64,000 bases of DNA from Shewanella sediminis HAW-EB3 (lineage in GTDB: Bacteria; Pseudomonadota; Gammaproteobacteria; Enterobacterales; Shewanellaceae). Below the pieces are notes generated by a model, which saw only the letters and a program-made list of their open reading frames with translations, was not told where the DNA came from and ran no database searches. The stretch is from contig NC_009831.1 in assembly GCF_000018025.1 (NCBI RefSeq), forward strand, positions 5,374,501 through 5,438,500. Reading direction: 5' to 3'. Both the position numbers and the translations under genes were made by a program. Shown piece after piece: positions 17,361 through 26,915 of the stretch; positions within the stretch are counted from its first letter, which is position 1, and every line of letters starts with the position of its first letter.

Positions 17361-17679
17361 CTACAATTATCCTATTGCTTATCTTCCACATGGCATGTCA
17401 CCCACTAAATACCGAATCTATGGCATCGAATTTAAGCATAGTCGTAAATGAGTCAGGACATGAAAGCGATAAGTTAATCGGATAAAAAAATGCCCCGTTT
17501 GAGGAGCGGGGCAAATAGATGAAAAACAGCTAAAAACTATGAAAGGACACCATTAGGGGAATCCATATCGCAAACAATAAAGGGCGGATGTCACAGGCAA
17601 ATGACCGGGAAGTGATAAATTTATGACAGGTGCCCTTCTCTGCTAAGCAAAGTTATAGCATTAAGCCAATAGCCTGAGC
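17361..17679. other. Intergenic region, cyclase promoter side and kinase terminator
   Basis: About 320 nt without a gene. It holds the upstream region of the diguanylate cyclase and a strong hairpin, described separately, that terminates the PfkB kinase transcript. I see nothing else of note. Confidence 0.6.
17484..17513 (-). terminator. Rho-independent terminator downstream of the PfkB kinase
   Basis: TGCCCCG and CGGGGCA form a 7-bp GC stem, and on the minus strand the hairpin is followed by seven T residues. It lies about 170 nt past the kinase stop codon and also insulates the cyclase promoter. Confidence 0.8.
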
Positions 17680-18519
17680 CTACCCATTCAGGTACTGTTT
17701 CAGTGCGGCCCCGGGAATGGAACTAGCCGTTGCAACGGCAAATGCGGCCCAGGTCGCCCCCTCATTCATCGAATCGATAATTGTTAGACCTGTCGCTAAC
17801 CCATGGATAAGTCCGGAAGCGTAGGCATCTCCCGCCCCGGTTGTATCGACCACGTCAGATGTCACCGCCGGGACAGTTTGGCATCCATCCTGAGTATATA
17901 AATACGCACCATCGGCTCCATCGGTCACTATAAAATATTTTAGCGACTCACCGGCAATACTCTTTCCATACTCCCAATTAGAAAGTTCACTTCGTCCCAG
18001 CATGTCGGTCTTAGAAGCGATCAAAATATGGCAGGGTCTGAGACGCTCATCCTTAGCAAGTTGTGCCAGAACTAAACAATGATTCAACGCCGTTTTAGCC
18101 CAGCTCACCGAACCTTCTGCCGACGAATTAAAGTATACGGCATCCCATTGATCCCAAACGGGAGGGGCCGGCAGCTCAAAGATAGGCCTTTGTGGACGAA
18201 TAATGGTTCGCTCACCATCGGGAGTCATCACCAATAACATCTCACAGCTGCTCTCTTCATGGCGCTGAATAAGGTGACAATCGATCCCCTGAGTACTTGC
18301 TTCGGCAAGTAACCAATCACCAATCTTATCGCGACCGACCTGGCTTACTAATGCAACTCTATGTTGTGCCCACACCAAGCCCAGTCCGGTATTAGCTCCA
18401 CCGCCACCCAACCTTTGTCCTCCATCTTGATAGTGAAATCGCCCGCCCGTCTGCAGAGGCTTATCGAGCTCTAAGATTCGATCACAATTCAAGTTAGCAA
18501 CCAGAAGGATATTAGCCAT
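17680..18519 (-). CDS. PfkB-family sugar kinase
   Basis: A ribokinase-fold carbohydrate or nucleoside kinase of 279 residues. The N-terminal glycine-rich motif (LGGGGANTGLGL, about 38-49) binds substrate, and the C-terminal PfkB signature DTTGAGDAYASG at 225-236 holds the catalytic base D231 and the anion hole. The protein is shorter than typical ribokinase (about 310). The substrate cannot be assigned from sequence. It is followed by a terminator and has a GNAT gene upstream on the same strand. Confidence 0.88.
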   Translation of the reverse strand: MANILLVANLNCDRILELDKPLQTGGRFHYQDGGQRLGGGGANTGLGLVWAQHRVALVSQVGRDKIGDWLLAEASTQGIDCHLIQRHEESSCEMLLVMTPDGERTIIRPQRPIFELPAPPVWDQWDAVYFNSSAEGSVSWAKTALNHCLVLAQLAKDERLRPCHILIASKTDMLGRSELSNWEYGKSIAGESLKYFIVTDGADGAYLYTQDGCQTVPAVTSDVVDTTGAGDAYASGLIHGLATGLTIIDSMNEGATWAAFAVATASSIPGAALKQYLNG

Positions 18520-18610
18520 TGAGGCTCCAGAAAATAGATATCATCTAATGATGGTAAAGGAATACAGGTCTGACGCATATTCCCAAATAGTAGAAAAGAG
18601 TGTTAGCTCA

Positions 18611-19168
18611 CTAGCCACCAAGCCCCGTTCTCCATTCTGAGGCTAGCATGGCATACTGAAACTCGCTGCCCCAGCCACCTTTGAAGAAAACATTTTCAAT
18701 AAAATGTGCCTCTCGACGAAGCCCTACTCGCTCGAGCAATAACCATGAAGGAACATTGTCACAGTCTGTAGTTGCAATAACCCGATGGGGCTTTAATTCG
18801 CTGAACAGATAAGCCAGCAGCCCTAAAACAGCCTCAGATGCATAGCCTTGCCCCTGAGAATTCGGGGCAAAGGTAAAACCAATCTCAATCTGCTGTCCAT
18901 CGATAAAATGGACGGCAAGATCCCCCAGCATCTGTTGAGAATCTTTATCTCCTTTAGTCACAATCGCCAATTGAAACCAATGACCCACAGTAGCGAAGGG
19001 CACTTTCTTCATATTGTCATATAGAGCCTGTGCATCCTGATAACTGTACTCACTCCAGCTCTGATAACGCGCGACCTCTGGCTGTGCACGATATTCGGCA
19101 AATGCCTCAAGATCGGCAGACTCGAACTCTCTGCAAATAATGCGTTCAGTCTGGAACAGTGGTTTCAT
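18611..19168 (-). CDS. GNAT acetyltransferase, RimJ/RimL type
   Basis: A 185-residue N-acetyltransferase. The opening FQTERIICREFESADLEAF and the acetyl-CoA loop QGQGYASEAVLGLLAYLF (a Q/RxxGxA motif) near residues 110-130 are typical of the RimJ/RimL-like GNAT subgroup, as is the following PHRVIATTDCDNVPSWLLLE. The substrate is unknown. GGAG lies 6 nt upstream of the start. It is 91 nt upstream of the PfkB kinase on the same strand. Confidence 0.87.
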   Translation of the reverse strand: MKPLFQTERIICREFESADLEAFAEYRAQPEVARYQSWSEYSYQDAQALYDNMKKVPFATVGHWFQLAIVTKGDKDSQQMLGDLAVHFIDGQQIEIGFTFAPNSQGQGYASEAVLGLLAYLFSELKPHRVIATTDCDNVPSWLLLERVGLRREAHFIENVFFKGGWGSEFQYAMLASEWRTGLGG

Positions 19169-19481
19169 TTACAACTCCAAAGGGTATATCAAGCTTCCAA
19201 ACTACCTGAAAAGAAAATTTTAGCAACAAGACCTTACGAAGCCTTCCAGCCATTAGTCGGTCAGGTTAACCCGTCTTTTTGTAAGAGATCTCTCAATACC
19301 CTGCCAGAGATGACCAACTAAATAAGATTAACGAAGCGAAGAGAAAACGAGCAGGCAGCTAATTTTCAAACACTTAATGAAAATTGATATTGGCTCAACT
19401 CATTCAATCAGTTTCCACTACCTCCTAATCTTCAATTGAAATGGCTAATATAGAGTTTCACAACGGATGTAGGATTGTTGA
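19169..19481. other. Intergenic region between divergent genes
   Basis: About 310 nt that should carry the promoters of the GNAT gene (minus) and the 71-residue gene (plus). No clear operator, repeat or RNA was recognised. Confidence 0.5.
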
Positions 19482-19697
19482 ATGGACTCAATAATTAATT
19501 TGGAAGAATATTTTGAGCTTGCAGGCTCTCCTGAGAGCAAACTCAAGCGGTATCAAGCCTGTCTGCAGGAGTTTGAACGACTCAACTACGATGACCCCTT
19601 CATCAGGCAGATACGCAACGAAGTAGTTAGCTTAGAGAAGAGACTTAAGGGAGCTCGAAAGCAAACCTCTTGGTATAAAAACCAGGAAATGTATTGA
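19482..19697 (+). CDS. Small hypothetical protein
   Basis: A 71-residue, highly charged, probably helical soluble protein (LEEYFELAGSPESKLKRYQ and IRNEVVSLEKRLKGARK). There is no signal peptide, membrane segment or recognised domain. A TAGGAT element upstream could serve as ribosome-binding site. It is convergent with the radical SAM gene, and the hairpin between them could end both transcripts. The codon pattern looks genuine, but no family evidence is available. Confidence 0.5.
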   Translation: MDSIINLEEYFELAGSPESKLKRYQACLQEFERLNYDDPFIRQIRNEVVSLEKRLKGARKQTSWYKNQEMY

Positions 19698-19728
19698 TTA
19701 GAGGCGAACAAGGTAAAAGTAAGATAAC

Positions 19729-19758
19729 AAAAAAGGTTGAAGCAAAACTTCAACCTTT
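19729..19758 (-). terminator. Terminator downstream of the radical SAM gene
   Basis: AAAGGTTGAAG - CAAAA - CTTCAACCTTT is an 11-bp perfect hairpin. On the minus strand it is followed by a T run (TTTTTTG), about 90 nt after the radical SAM stop codon. It may also act in the plus direction for the small upstream gene. Confidence 0.85.
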
Positions 19759-19848
19759 CGATGTGGATCGGTCTTAAATCCAGGAGCATACTCTAATTGC
19801 TAAGCGTCCTGACAGCCTGCGAAGCTAACCTCTTACAGCTTCTTTTCA

Positions 19849-21186
19849 TTACATGTCACAGGGCTTCAGTGGCTTACGCAGTTGAGCGCGCACATTATCC
19901 ATACCTGAATAAAACTCTTTCATCATCAACAGGCCCATCATCTTACCGTTATCTGTGACGATTAGATTATCCGGATCGGTCGGGTCGTTCTTAATTGCGC
20001 CTATCACCTTCATCGAGGTCATCTCTTTAAACAGCGCCGTGTCTAAGTTGACTCCGAAGGTCTCACGGAAATACTTACGTGAGAGGCGACCGGAAAACAT
20101 ACCCAGCAGGAAGCGATACTGCATCACATCTTTCTTACTGTAGTTCTTCTGTTGTTCGACGCCCATGCGGCCTGCAGCGATATTCTCCTGATACTTTCGC
20201 AGTGAGAAGTTGTTCACATATAGGGTGTCATCCAGGAAACTGAATGAACCGGAGCCAACACCTAAGTACTCATCATAATCGATAACATACTCATCGAACC
20301 CTTCGTTGTTAGTCTTACCAAACGCCCAGGCTGAAAGCTGGTTGTATTGCCCATTCAGGCTATTGAGAATTTGACGATACTGACGTGCCATATCACCTTG
20401 AGGAGCGGCCAGTTTACCCTTCACACTCTTACGGGTCTGGTGAGTGATCATCAGAGGATAGGTCGTGATCTGACGAGGGTCGAGTTTCGCTGCCATATCC
20501 AGATCATATTGAATCACTTCATCGGTTTGACCGCGGAAACCAAAGATCAGATCCACGTTAATGATCGGAAACAGCTCCTTAGCCGCCATAATCTTATCGA
20601 AGGTCTGCTGACCCGAGCCAAACTTCTCGATACGGTCGGTCATTGCCAGAATGTCATCATTAAAGCTTTGAACACCGATAGACATACGATCGACTAACCC
20701 TTCGAGCTGCTTAAACCCGGGGCTATCCAGATGCTGAGGGTCCGACTCACAGGAGACCTCTTTAATACTCGGAAATAGCGTCTTGGCATGCTCAATAGTG
20801 CGGGCAAGCTCATCTTCCAGCACAGTCGTGGTGCCACCGCCGATGTACATAGACTCGAAGTCATAGCCGAGCGCCTTAACCATATCCATCTCTTTTCTGA
20901 GGGAGACGAAATAGGCTCGCGCCTTATCTTCTTTGAATATAAAACGGTGGAAAGTACAAAACGAGCAGAGCGTATGACAGAAAGGAATATGTGCATAGAG
21001 CATATACTTCTTGCCTTCAACCGGCGCAGGCATCATGTCGGCAGACTGAGTATCCAGTCGTAGATTCTTATCCACATAGAACTGCATCACTCGCTCCATA
21101 GAGCTAAGCATCCAGTTGGGCACAGTGATATCAGCCTCATAAGGTTTAATGATTTCACTGCTAGCCGTTTGAATAATTGAAGACAT
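19849..21186 (-). CDS. HemN-like radical SAM protein (coproporphyrinogen oxidase family)
   Basis: A radical SAM enzyme of 445 residues in the HemN/HemW/HutW superfamily. The cluster motif CHTLCSFC places cysteines at 70, 74 and 77; YIGGGTTTVLE, SIGVQSFND and VDLIFGFRGQT follow in the order typical of HemN-like proteins. Whether it is a true coproporphyrinogen III dehydrogenase, a haem chaperone or a haem-degrading HutW-like enzyme cannot be told from sequence. The ATG at 21186 has AGGAA 7 nt upstream and is preferred over 21207. It lies beside the formate dehydrogenase cluster but has its own terminator. Confidence 0.85.
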   Translation of the reverse strand: MSSIIQTASSEIIKPYEADITVPNWMLSSMERVMQFYVDKNLRLDTQSADMMPAPVEGKKYMLYAHIPFCHTLCSFCTFHRFIFKEDKARAYFVSLRKEMDMVKALGYDFESMYIGGGTTTVLEDELARTIEHAKTLFPSIKEVSCESDPQHLDSPGFKQLEGLVDRMSIGVQSFNDDILAMTDRIEKFGSGQQTFDKIMAAKELFPIINVDLIFGFRGQTDEVIQYDLDMAAKLDPRQITTYPLMITHQTRKSVKGKLAAPQGDMARQYRQILNSLNGQYNQLSAWAFGKTNNEGFDEYVIDYDEYLGVGSGSFSFLDDTLYVNNFSLRKYQENIAAGRMGVEQQKNYSKKDVMQYRFLLGMFSGRLSRKYFRETFGVNLDTALFKEMTSMKVIGAIKNDPTDPDNLIVTDNGKMMGLLMMKEFYSGMDNVRAQLRKPLKPCDM

Positions 21187-21434
21187 AAAGATTCCTACCT
21201 GAGCCATCTATGAGTAGCGTCAGAAAATTGAAGAAAAACACTCTAAATTTACGAATGATACCCGGTAAATAAAAAAACCACTTTGAGGTATAAAAGTATC
21301 ATTTGAGAAGGTTCCAAAACGTGAACTGGTTATAAGTTACTGCCACCTAACAAGGAAATCTAGAGATTTTTGTTAAGCAAGTCATGTTTTAGTGATTAAC
21401 AAAACTGAGTGAATGAAAACTGTTCTTGCCTAAA

Positions 21435-21460
21435 ACATTCTCGGCTAAAGCCGCTCCTAC
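21435..21460. repeat. Dispersed REP-like palindrome, copy 1
   Basis: ACATTCTCGGCTAAAGCCGC followed by TCCTAC. The core is TCGGCTAAAGCCGC, one base off the perfect palindrome. The same sequence is found at 47404, 49891 and 53751. Confidence 0.75.
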
Positions 21461-21524
21461 CACTCCGGCTAGAACCTCAAGCGTTCAAGCACCTTACCTT
21501 TAGCCTCCTTCCAAAGACCATAAA

Positions 21525-21558
21525 ACAAAAACACCCCGCTGGTTACCCAACGAGGTGT
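21525..21558 (-). terminator. Terminator of the fdhX1-A1-B1-C1 unit
   Basis: A 12-bp stem (ACACCTCGTTGG with CCAGCGGGGTGT, two G-U pairs) closes a GTAA loop on the minus strand and is followed by TTTTTG. It lies 40 nt after the fdhC1 stop codon. Confidence 0.88.
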
Positions 21559-21597
21559 TTCACTTATAGCTTAAAGCTTACCGCTCGTAGCTAAAGC

Positions 21598-22584
21598 CTA
21601 CTCTTTATACTTAAGCGAACCGTTCTCTTTGATCTCATCGAACCAAAGATTGTGGTGTTGGCTTGCCCAAGTCTCATCACAGTATCCAGAAACCATACAC
21701 TCCATACCACCTTCAGACATAACCGTTGCCATAAAGATATGGACGATTGAGAAAGCAGTAATGATGATGGCACTGACAGAGTGAAGCACGAGTGCAATCA
21801 GGCTCAATGTGCGGCTAGGCTCGAACAAGTTCGGGAATAGCAGCAACATGCCAGACGCTGAGATAACCAGGCCAAAGACAGCAAAGGCCCAGAACCAGAG
21901 TTTTTCTCCTGCGTTAGCAAAACCGGCATCCGGATGCTTACCTTTGAATGGACCGAAGTTGATGTAACCACCCACCACCATCATCCACTTAAGGTCATAC
22001 ATCTTAGGCAACTGGTTTTTAGCCCAAAGCGTGGTCATCAAGGCCCAACCCAGCATGAATGGGATAGCCATGAAGTCATGCACTTGCTTAGCGCCGTAGA
22101 CAAATCCAGCCCACAAGCCTTCACTAATGTAAGGCTGGAAGAAGAAACGTCCGGCCAACAGAGTGAGACCCGTCAGAATCAATAACAGGCAAGGAATAGC
22201 ACCTAACCAGTGAATCGATACATCAAACTTAGACCAGCGATAAACCAGCTTGCCTGAGAAACCACCGTGAAGTTTAGAAATACCATTCACTTTGATAAAC
22301 AGGACGAAGATGATGATCATACCAAATAGCGCAGCCGTTAATGCTGGCGCTAACAGATCACTACGAAGTTCTAAAACACGTAGATCATAGGTATTGATCG
22401 GCTGATTGTGGAACTCACCATGAGAGGTAGTTACACCTGTGGCACCCGCTTTTAACTGAGACCAAATTTGGCCATCCGTTGCGACAGGCTGCTCAGCTCC
22501 TTGTGAAGAGCCAGCTTGAGCTAGGCCAATAGCACTAAACATCAGCACTAAAGTTAAGCCAATCTGTTTGAACCAATTGTTCAT
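21598..22584 (-). CDS. fdhC: Formate dehydrogenase cytochrome b556 subunit FdhC, copy 1
   Basis: The membrane gamma subunit (328 residues) takes electrons from FdhB and reduces the quinone pool. An N-terminal signal peptide and a periplasmic stretch precede a hydrophobic region at about 80-100, then the di-haem cytochrome b core with four membrane helices. The core holds haem-binding histidines in WSKFDVSIHWLGAIPC, KQVHDFMAIPF and VLHSVSAIIITAFSIVHIF. The extra N-terminal region is seen in Shewanella and other FdoI-like proteins. AAGGA lies 6 nt upstream. It is the last gene of the unit. Confidence 0.93.
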   Translation of the reverse strand: MNNWFKQIGLTLVLMFSAIGLAQAGSSQGAEQPVATDGQIWSQLKAGATGVTTSHGEFHNQPINTYDLRVLELRSDLLAPALTAALFGMIIIFVLFIKVNGISKLHGGFSGKLVYRWSKFDVSIHWLGAIPCLLLILTGLTLLAGRFFFQPYISEGLWAGFVYGAKQVHDFMAIPFMLGWALMTTLWAKNQLPKMYDLKWMMVVGGYINFGPFKGKHPDAGFANAGEKLWFWAFAVFGLVISASGMLLLFPNLFEPSRTLSLIALVLHSVSAIIITAFSIVHIFMATVMSEGGMECMVSGYCDETWASQHHNLWFDEIKENGSLKYKE

Positions 22585-22751
22585 ATTACATCCTTATCTT
22601 CCACACCATGTCACCATGGCGTGGATTTTACGCGATAAAAACCAAAGTAGTTTCTTCTTAATCATCATGTTCAATGTTTAAGAAAGGCCCACCTTGACAG
22701 CGCTATTCAGATCCCTTTCATCCAAATGGACTCATTGGCATCTGAATAACA

Positions 22752-22794
22752 CCACGCAGTGGCATCAATAGAAATGCGCAGCAGATCTATTAAC
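22752..22794. repeat. Short dispersed repeat at the fdhB1 3' end
   Basis: The block CACGCAGTGGCATCAATAGA and the following AATGCGCAGCAGATCTATTA recurs with four changes at 60709-60751, just past the hutC stop codon. It starts at the fdhB1 stop codon and contains the small palindrome CCACGCAGTGG. See the finding on this pair. Confidence 0.7.
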
Positions 22795-23359
22795 CCCAGA
22801 TTGCATTTTTAGAGCCACGGTATGCAACACGCTCACGGTAGATTGACGAGACAATCTCAGCATCACCCGCAAGTAACGACTTAGTCGCACATAGCTCAGC
22901 ACACATTGGAAGTTTACCTTCGGCGATACGGTTTGAACCGTACTTCTGACGCTCTGCATCTGAATGGTTCTCTTCTGGACCACCGGCACAGAAAGTACAC
23001 TTATCCATCTTGCCACGGCTACCAAAAGCACCCTTCTTAGGGAACTGAGGCGCGCCGAATGGGCAAGCGTATAAGCAGTAACCACAACCGATACAGGTAT
23101 CTTTGTTGTGTAGCGTTAAACCGTCTTCAGTCTTGTAGAAGCAGTTCGCAGGACACACTGCCTGACAAGGTGCATCGGTACAGTGCATACAAGCCACTGA
23201 GATAGATGCTTCACCAGGTTGACCATCATTGATAGTCACAACGCGGCGACGTTGAATGCCCCATTCCAGAGCAGAGTCGTTTTCGTTCTTACAAGCGGTG
23301 ACACAACCATTACACTCGATGCAGCGCTTGGTATCACACAAAAATTTCATTGTAGCCAT
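22790..23359 (-). CDS. fdhB: Formate dehydrogenase iron-sulfur subunit FdhB, copy 1
   Basis: Electron-transfer subunit of 189 residues with four ferredoxin-type cysteine groups: CDTKRCIECNGCVTACK, CMHCTDAPCQAVCP, CIGCGYCLYACP, and a last set in CTFC followed by CAELCATKSLL, as in FdnH/FdhB proteins. It has no Tat signal of its own and would be co-exported with FdhA. AGGAG lies 9 nt upstream. It is 28 nt after fdhA1 and 97 percent like fdhB2 in one central tract (see findings). Confidence 0.95.
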   Translation of the reverse strand: MATMKFLCDTKRCIECNGCVTACKNENDSALEWGIQRRRVVTINDGQPGEASISVACMHCTDAPCQAVCPANCFYKTEDGLTLHNKDTCIGCGYCLYACPFGAPQFPKKGAFGSRGKMDKCTFCAGGPEENHSDAERQKYGSNRIAEGKLPMCAELCATKSLLAGDAEIVSSIYRERVAYRGSKNAIWG

Positions 23360-23387
23360 AACGGCATTTCTCCTAGCTTATCTGCAC

Positions 23388-26243
23388 TTACGCTTTTTCA
23401 ATCTGACAAAGCGACGACTTGGTTTCCTGCATCTGAGTCACAGGGTCATAACCATAAGTCAATGCAGTGTTCGCTGACTCACCAATAACATAAGGAACCG
23501 TACCTTCCGGGTAGTTTGGCGCAAGGCTTTCACCGTGCATCTCACCAGCGAAGTGATATGGCATCCAAGTTACACCAGGCTTAACACGTGGTGTTACCAT
23601 AGCCTTAATCTTGATTCGGCCACCTTCGGCACCTTCCAACCACACGGTATCACCATCGCGGATCCCGCGATCGGCAGCATCAGCAGGGCTTATCTCAACA
23701 AACATCTCTTGCTGAAGCTCTGCAAGCCATGGGTTACAACGAGACTCTTCACCACCACCTTCATACTCAACCAGACGACCAGAGGTCAATGCCAGCGGGT
23801 ACTGACCTGTCATGTCTTTCTCTTGGATTGACTTGTACAGAGTCGGCAGACGATGAACTTGCATATCATCATAAGTTGGGTACTTAGATACAAGATCACG
23901 ACGTGGCGTATAAAGCGGCTCACGGTGAACAGGTACCTGGTCCGGGAAGGTCCAAACGATACAACGCGCCTTAGCGTTACCATAAGGAATACAACCGTGC
24001 TTCATAGCGACACGTTGGATACCACCGGAAAGATCGGTCTTCCAGTTCTTGCCATCGGCTTCGGCTTTCTCGGTCGCAGTAAGGTCATCCCACCAGCCAA
24101 GTTGCTTAAGCATCTCAGAGGTGAATTCCGGGTAACCATCTTGGATTTCGCTGCCTTTAGAGAAGCTGCCTTCGGCAAGCAGGTTCTTACCCTTATATTC
24201 CACACCATAACGAGCACGGAAGTTACCGCCACCCTCAAGCACATGCTTGTGTGTGTTATACAGGATCTGGGTACCTGGGTGCTTCTGCTCCGGAGTACCC
24301 CAACAAGGCCAAGGTAGACCGTAAGTATCGCCCTTTGCAGGACCACCTTCCGCTTCAAGGGTCTTGTTGCTGAACGTACCCCAGTTCTGGGTGTGCAGCT
24401 TCAAGCGCTCTGGGCTTTGACCAGACATACCGATAGTCCACATACCGCGGTTAATCTCGCGAGTAATGTCTTCGATAACCATAAGGTCGTTGGCATCTTT
24501 AGCGATACGCTTAGTAAACTCTTGAGCAAAGCCAAGCTTCTGAGACAGACGGTACATGATCTCAAGGTCGGTCTTAGACTCGAACAATGGCTCGATAACC
24601 TTCTCACGCCACTGTTGGCTACGACCCGAGTTAGATACTGAACCTTCAGTTTCGAACTGAGTTGCCGCAGGAAGTAGATAAACACCATTTTGACGACGAT
24701 GCATAACACCCGCCATAGTTGGGAACGGATCCACAACCACGACAGTATCCATCTTGTCCAGTGCGTCACGTACTTCACGTTGACGGGTTTCGGTGTTAAC
24801 CGATTGTCCCCAGAAGAACGCCATGCGAATACGATCTTTTTGAGCTAGCTTCTCAGGCGTTTCTAACACACCGTCATGCCAGCGAGAACAAGGAATACCC
24901 GGAGTATTCATTGGAATACGGCCAAGGTATGAATTTTGATCGAAACGGTTCTTAACCCAATCAAATTCCAGATCCCATACATGAGACCAATGCTTCCAAG
25001 AACCCGTCTTAAGACCGTAATAGCCAGGTAGCGTATCGAACAGCAGACCTAAGTCAGTTGCACCCTGTACGTTATCGTGACCACGGAAGATGTTAGTACC
25101 ACCACCTTTAACGCCCATGTTACCCAGCGCAAGCTGAAGGATACAGTAAGCACGAGTGTTGGCATTACCTACGTGATGCTGAGTACCACCCATACACCAA
25201 ACTACGGTGCCTGGACGATTGTCGGCCATAAGTTTAGCAGCTTGGTAAACTTGCTCTTCACTTACACCGGTAATATGCTCAACTTCTTTTGGTGGGAACT
25301 TCTTCGCCTCTTCGCGAATAGTTTCCATCTCGAACACACGCTCTTGGATAAATGTCTTATCTTCCCAGCCGTTCTCAAAGATGTGCCAAAGCATACCGTA
25401 GATGAATGGGATATCAGTACCTGGGCGTAATGCACAGTGCAGATCAGAGTGAGCGGCTGTACGTGAGAAACGAGGGTCGACAACGATAACTTTAGCGTTG
25501 TTCTTCTCTTTCGCCAGCAAGATATGCTGCATTGCAACAGGATGCGCTTCGGCCGGGTTTGCCCCGATGAAGAAAATTGCATTAGCATTCTGAATATCGT
25601 TGAAAGAGTTGGTTTGCGCACCGTAGCCCCAAGTGTTAGCAACACCGGCTACCGTGGTAGAGTGACAGATACGTGCTGAGTGATCGACGTTGTTCGTGCC
25701 CCACATAGCCGCAAATTTGCGGTACATGTAACAACCTTCGTTCGAAAACTTCGCGCTACCCATAAAGTAAAGTGAATCAGGACCAGATTCCTTACGGATA
25801 TCCAGCATCTGGTCGCCAACTTCGTTGAAAGCCTGCTCCCAAGATAATTTCTTCCACTTGCCATCGACAAGCTTCATTGGGTACTTAAGACGCTTCTCAC
25901 CGTGACCATGTTCACGCAGTGCAGCACCTTTCGCACAGTGTCCACCGCTGTTGAACGGGTGATCGAATGCTGGCTCTTGACCTGTCCAAACACCATTTTG
26001 TACTTCGGCATAAAGACCACAACCTACCGCACAAGCACTACAAACGGTACGCTTGATCTCGATTGGAGCATTGTGAGGGATATCTTTGGCTTCAGCACGA
26101 CGCATCATGCCAGTACCCAAAAGTGAAGCCGCTGCAATACCACCGGTAGTGATACCTGCATGCTTCATAAACTGACGACGGCTAATGCCTAGAGTCTTTT
26201 TCTCGACTTTAGGTGCCTCGTTTGATTTGCGAGTTAATTGCAT
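23388..26243 (-). CDS. fdhA: Formate dehydrogenase catalytic subunit FdhA, copy 1
   Basis: Molybdenum (or tungsten) bis-MGD enzyme oxidising formate to CO2, 951 residues. A Tat signal (SRRQFMK at 21-27 with a hydrophobic core) sends it to the periplasm. The [4Fe-4S] cluster ligands are C68, C71, C75 and C103. The metal ligand is cysteine C193, followed by H194 in RICHSTTVAG, at the place where E. coli FdnG has selenocysteine; no in-frame TGA is involved. DMSO-reductase-family motifs continue to the C terminus. It follows fdhX1 by 18 nt and precedes fdhB1 by 28 nt. Confidence 0.96.
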   Translation of the reverse strand: MQLTRKSNEAPKVEKKTLGISRRQFMKHAGITTGGIAAASLLGTGMMRRAEAKDIPHNAPIEIKRTVCSACAVGCGLYAEVQNGVWTGQEPAFDHPFNSGGHCAKGAALREHGHGEKRLKYPMKLVDGKWKKLSWEQAFNEVGDQMLDIRKESGPDSLYFMGSAKFSNEGCYMYRKFAAMWGTNNVDHSARICHSTTVAGVANTWGYGAQTNSFNDIQNANAIFFIGANPAEAHPVAMQHILLAKEKNNAKVIVVDPRFSRTAAHSDLHCALRPGTDIPFIYGMLWHIFENGWEDKTFIQERVFEMETIREEAKKFPPKEVEHITGVSEEQVYQAAKLMADNRPGTVVWCMGGTQHHVGNANTRAYCILQLALGNMGVKGGGTNIFRGHDNVQGATDLGLLFDTLPGYYGLKTGSWKHWSHVWDLEFDWVKNRFDQNSYLGRIPMNTPGIPCSRWHDGVLETPEKLAQKDRIRMAFFWGQSVNTETRQREVRDALDKMDTVVVVDPFPTMAGVMHRRQNGVYLLPAATQFETEGSVSNSGRSQQWREKVIEPLFESKTDLEIMYRLSQKLGFAQEFTKRIAKDANDLMVIEDITREINRGMWTIGMSGQSPERLKLHTQNWGTFSNKTLEAEGGPAKGDTYGLPWPCWGTPEQKHPGTQILYNTHKHVLEGGGNFRARYGVEYKGKNLLAEGSFSKGSEIQDGYPEFTSEMLKQLGWWDDLTATEKAEADGKNWKTDLSGGIQRVAMKHGCIPYGNAKARCIVWTFPDQVPVHREPLYTPRRDLVSKYPTYDDMQVHRLPTLYKSIQEKDMTGQYPLALTSGRLVEYEGGGEESRCNPWLAELQQEMFVEISPADAADRGIRDGDTVWLEGAEGGRIKIKAMVTPRVKPGVTWMPYHFAGEMHGESLAPNYPEGTVPYVIGESANTALTYGYDPVTQMQETKSSLCQIEKA

Positions 26244-26261
26244 CGCTCGAACTCTCCTAAA

Positions 26262-26459
26262 TTAGCTACGCAAGCTATTGTAATAACTGCGGATATGTGC
26301 AGTTTCATGGTAGCCATCAGCACTCTTAGTGCTTACATTGCTTTCTGTTGCTTGAGCGGCACTGACACCTGTTACGGCTAGTGCGGCTGTTGCCGTACCA
26401 CCGATAGTGAGTGCTTTCAGCAAAGATCTGCGATTCAGATCAGGCTGTTGCTTCTTCAT
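26262..26459 (-). CDS. Formate dehydrogenase region Tat-signal small protein, copy 1
   Basis: A 65-residue protein with a twin-arginine signal (LNRRSLLKALTIGG), followed by only about 30 residues ending in HETAHIRSYYNSLR. It matches the short Tat-targeted protein that precedes fdhA in many gammaproteobacterial fdh clusters (sometimes called FdhX). Its role is unknown; it could be an assembly factor or a small extra subunit. A second copy is at 31653. Confidence 0.88.
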   Translation of the reverse strand: MKKQQPDLNRRSLLKALTIGGTATAALAVTGVSAAQATESNVSTKSADGYHETAHIRSYYNSLRS

Positions 26460-26645
26460 ATTTACTCCTGGTGTGAAAGGAATACTCGTTATTAGTAATA
26501 GCCAGATTACTTTTAGAAAAATGTGGTTTCCAAACGGCTGTTGCCGAATAGTTACTCCTTAGTTTTCAAAAAGTAAAAAGTCCTTATTTATTAGAAGCAT
26601 CCCAAAATTACCCGCGCAATATAGGAGAAAATCAGAATTTAAAAA

Positions 26646-26659
26646 TTGATCTAAATCCA
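26646..26659. promoter_or_regulatory. FNR/EtrA-like site upstream of fdhX1
   Basis: TTGATCTAAATCCA matches the FNR consensus TTGAT-N4-ATCAA at 9 of 10 defined positions, inside the near-palindrome ATTGATCTAAATCCAAT. It is about 190 nt upstream of the fdhX1 start. EtrA is the Shewanella FNR homologue; control by oxygen is inferred. Confidence 0.55.
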
Positions 26660-26915
26660 ATTCAGATCGTGAATACAGCGGCCCTTTCTCTAAAGTGTTA
26701 ACCGAATCATGTTTTGGAAATTAGTTCATTTTTATTGCATAAATTTGCAATAAAATCCGAGTTACAGTTGTTACCAGTTTGTATGCTCAATCTGTTGATA
26801 CTTAAGAGAATGCGCAACTAGGAATGGTTTTCAATAGCAGGATTCAATATTCTGAAAGTGACTAAAAAGGCAGCAAAGACAACTGCGGGCTCGAAGATTA
26901 AATAGAAGAGTGAAA

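Larger units (their letters stand above)
21187..21597. other. Intergenic region with REP-like palindrome and fdhC1 terminator
   Basis: Holds the upstream region of the radical SAM gene, one copy of the GCGGCTTTAGCCGC-type palindrome and the terminator of the first fdh unit, both listed separately. No gene is seen. Confidence 0.6.
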
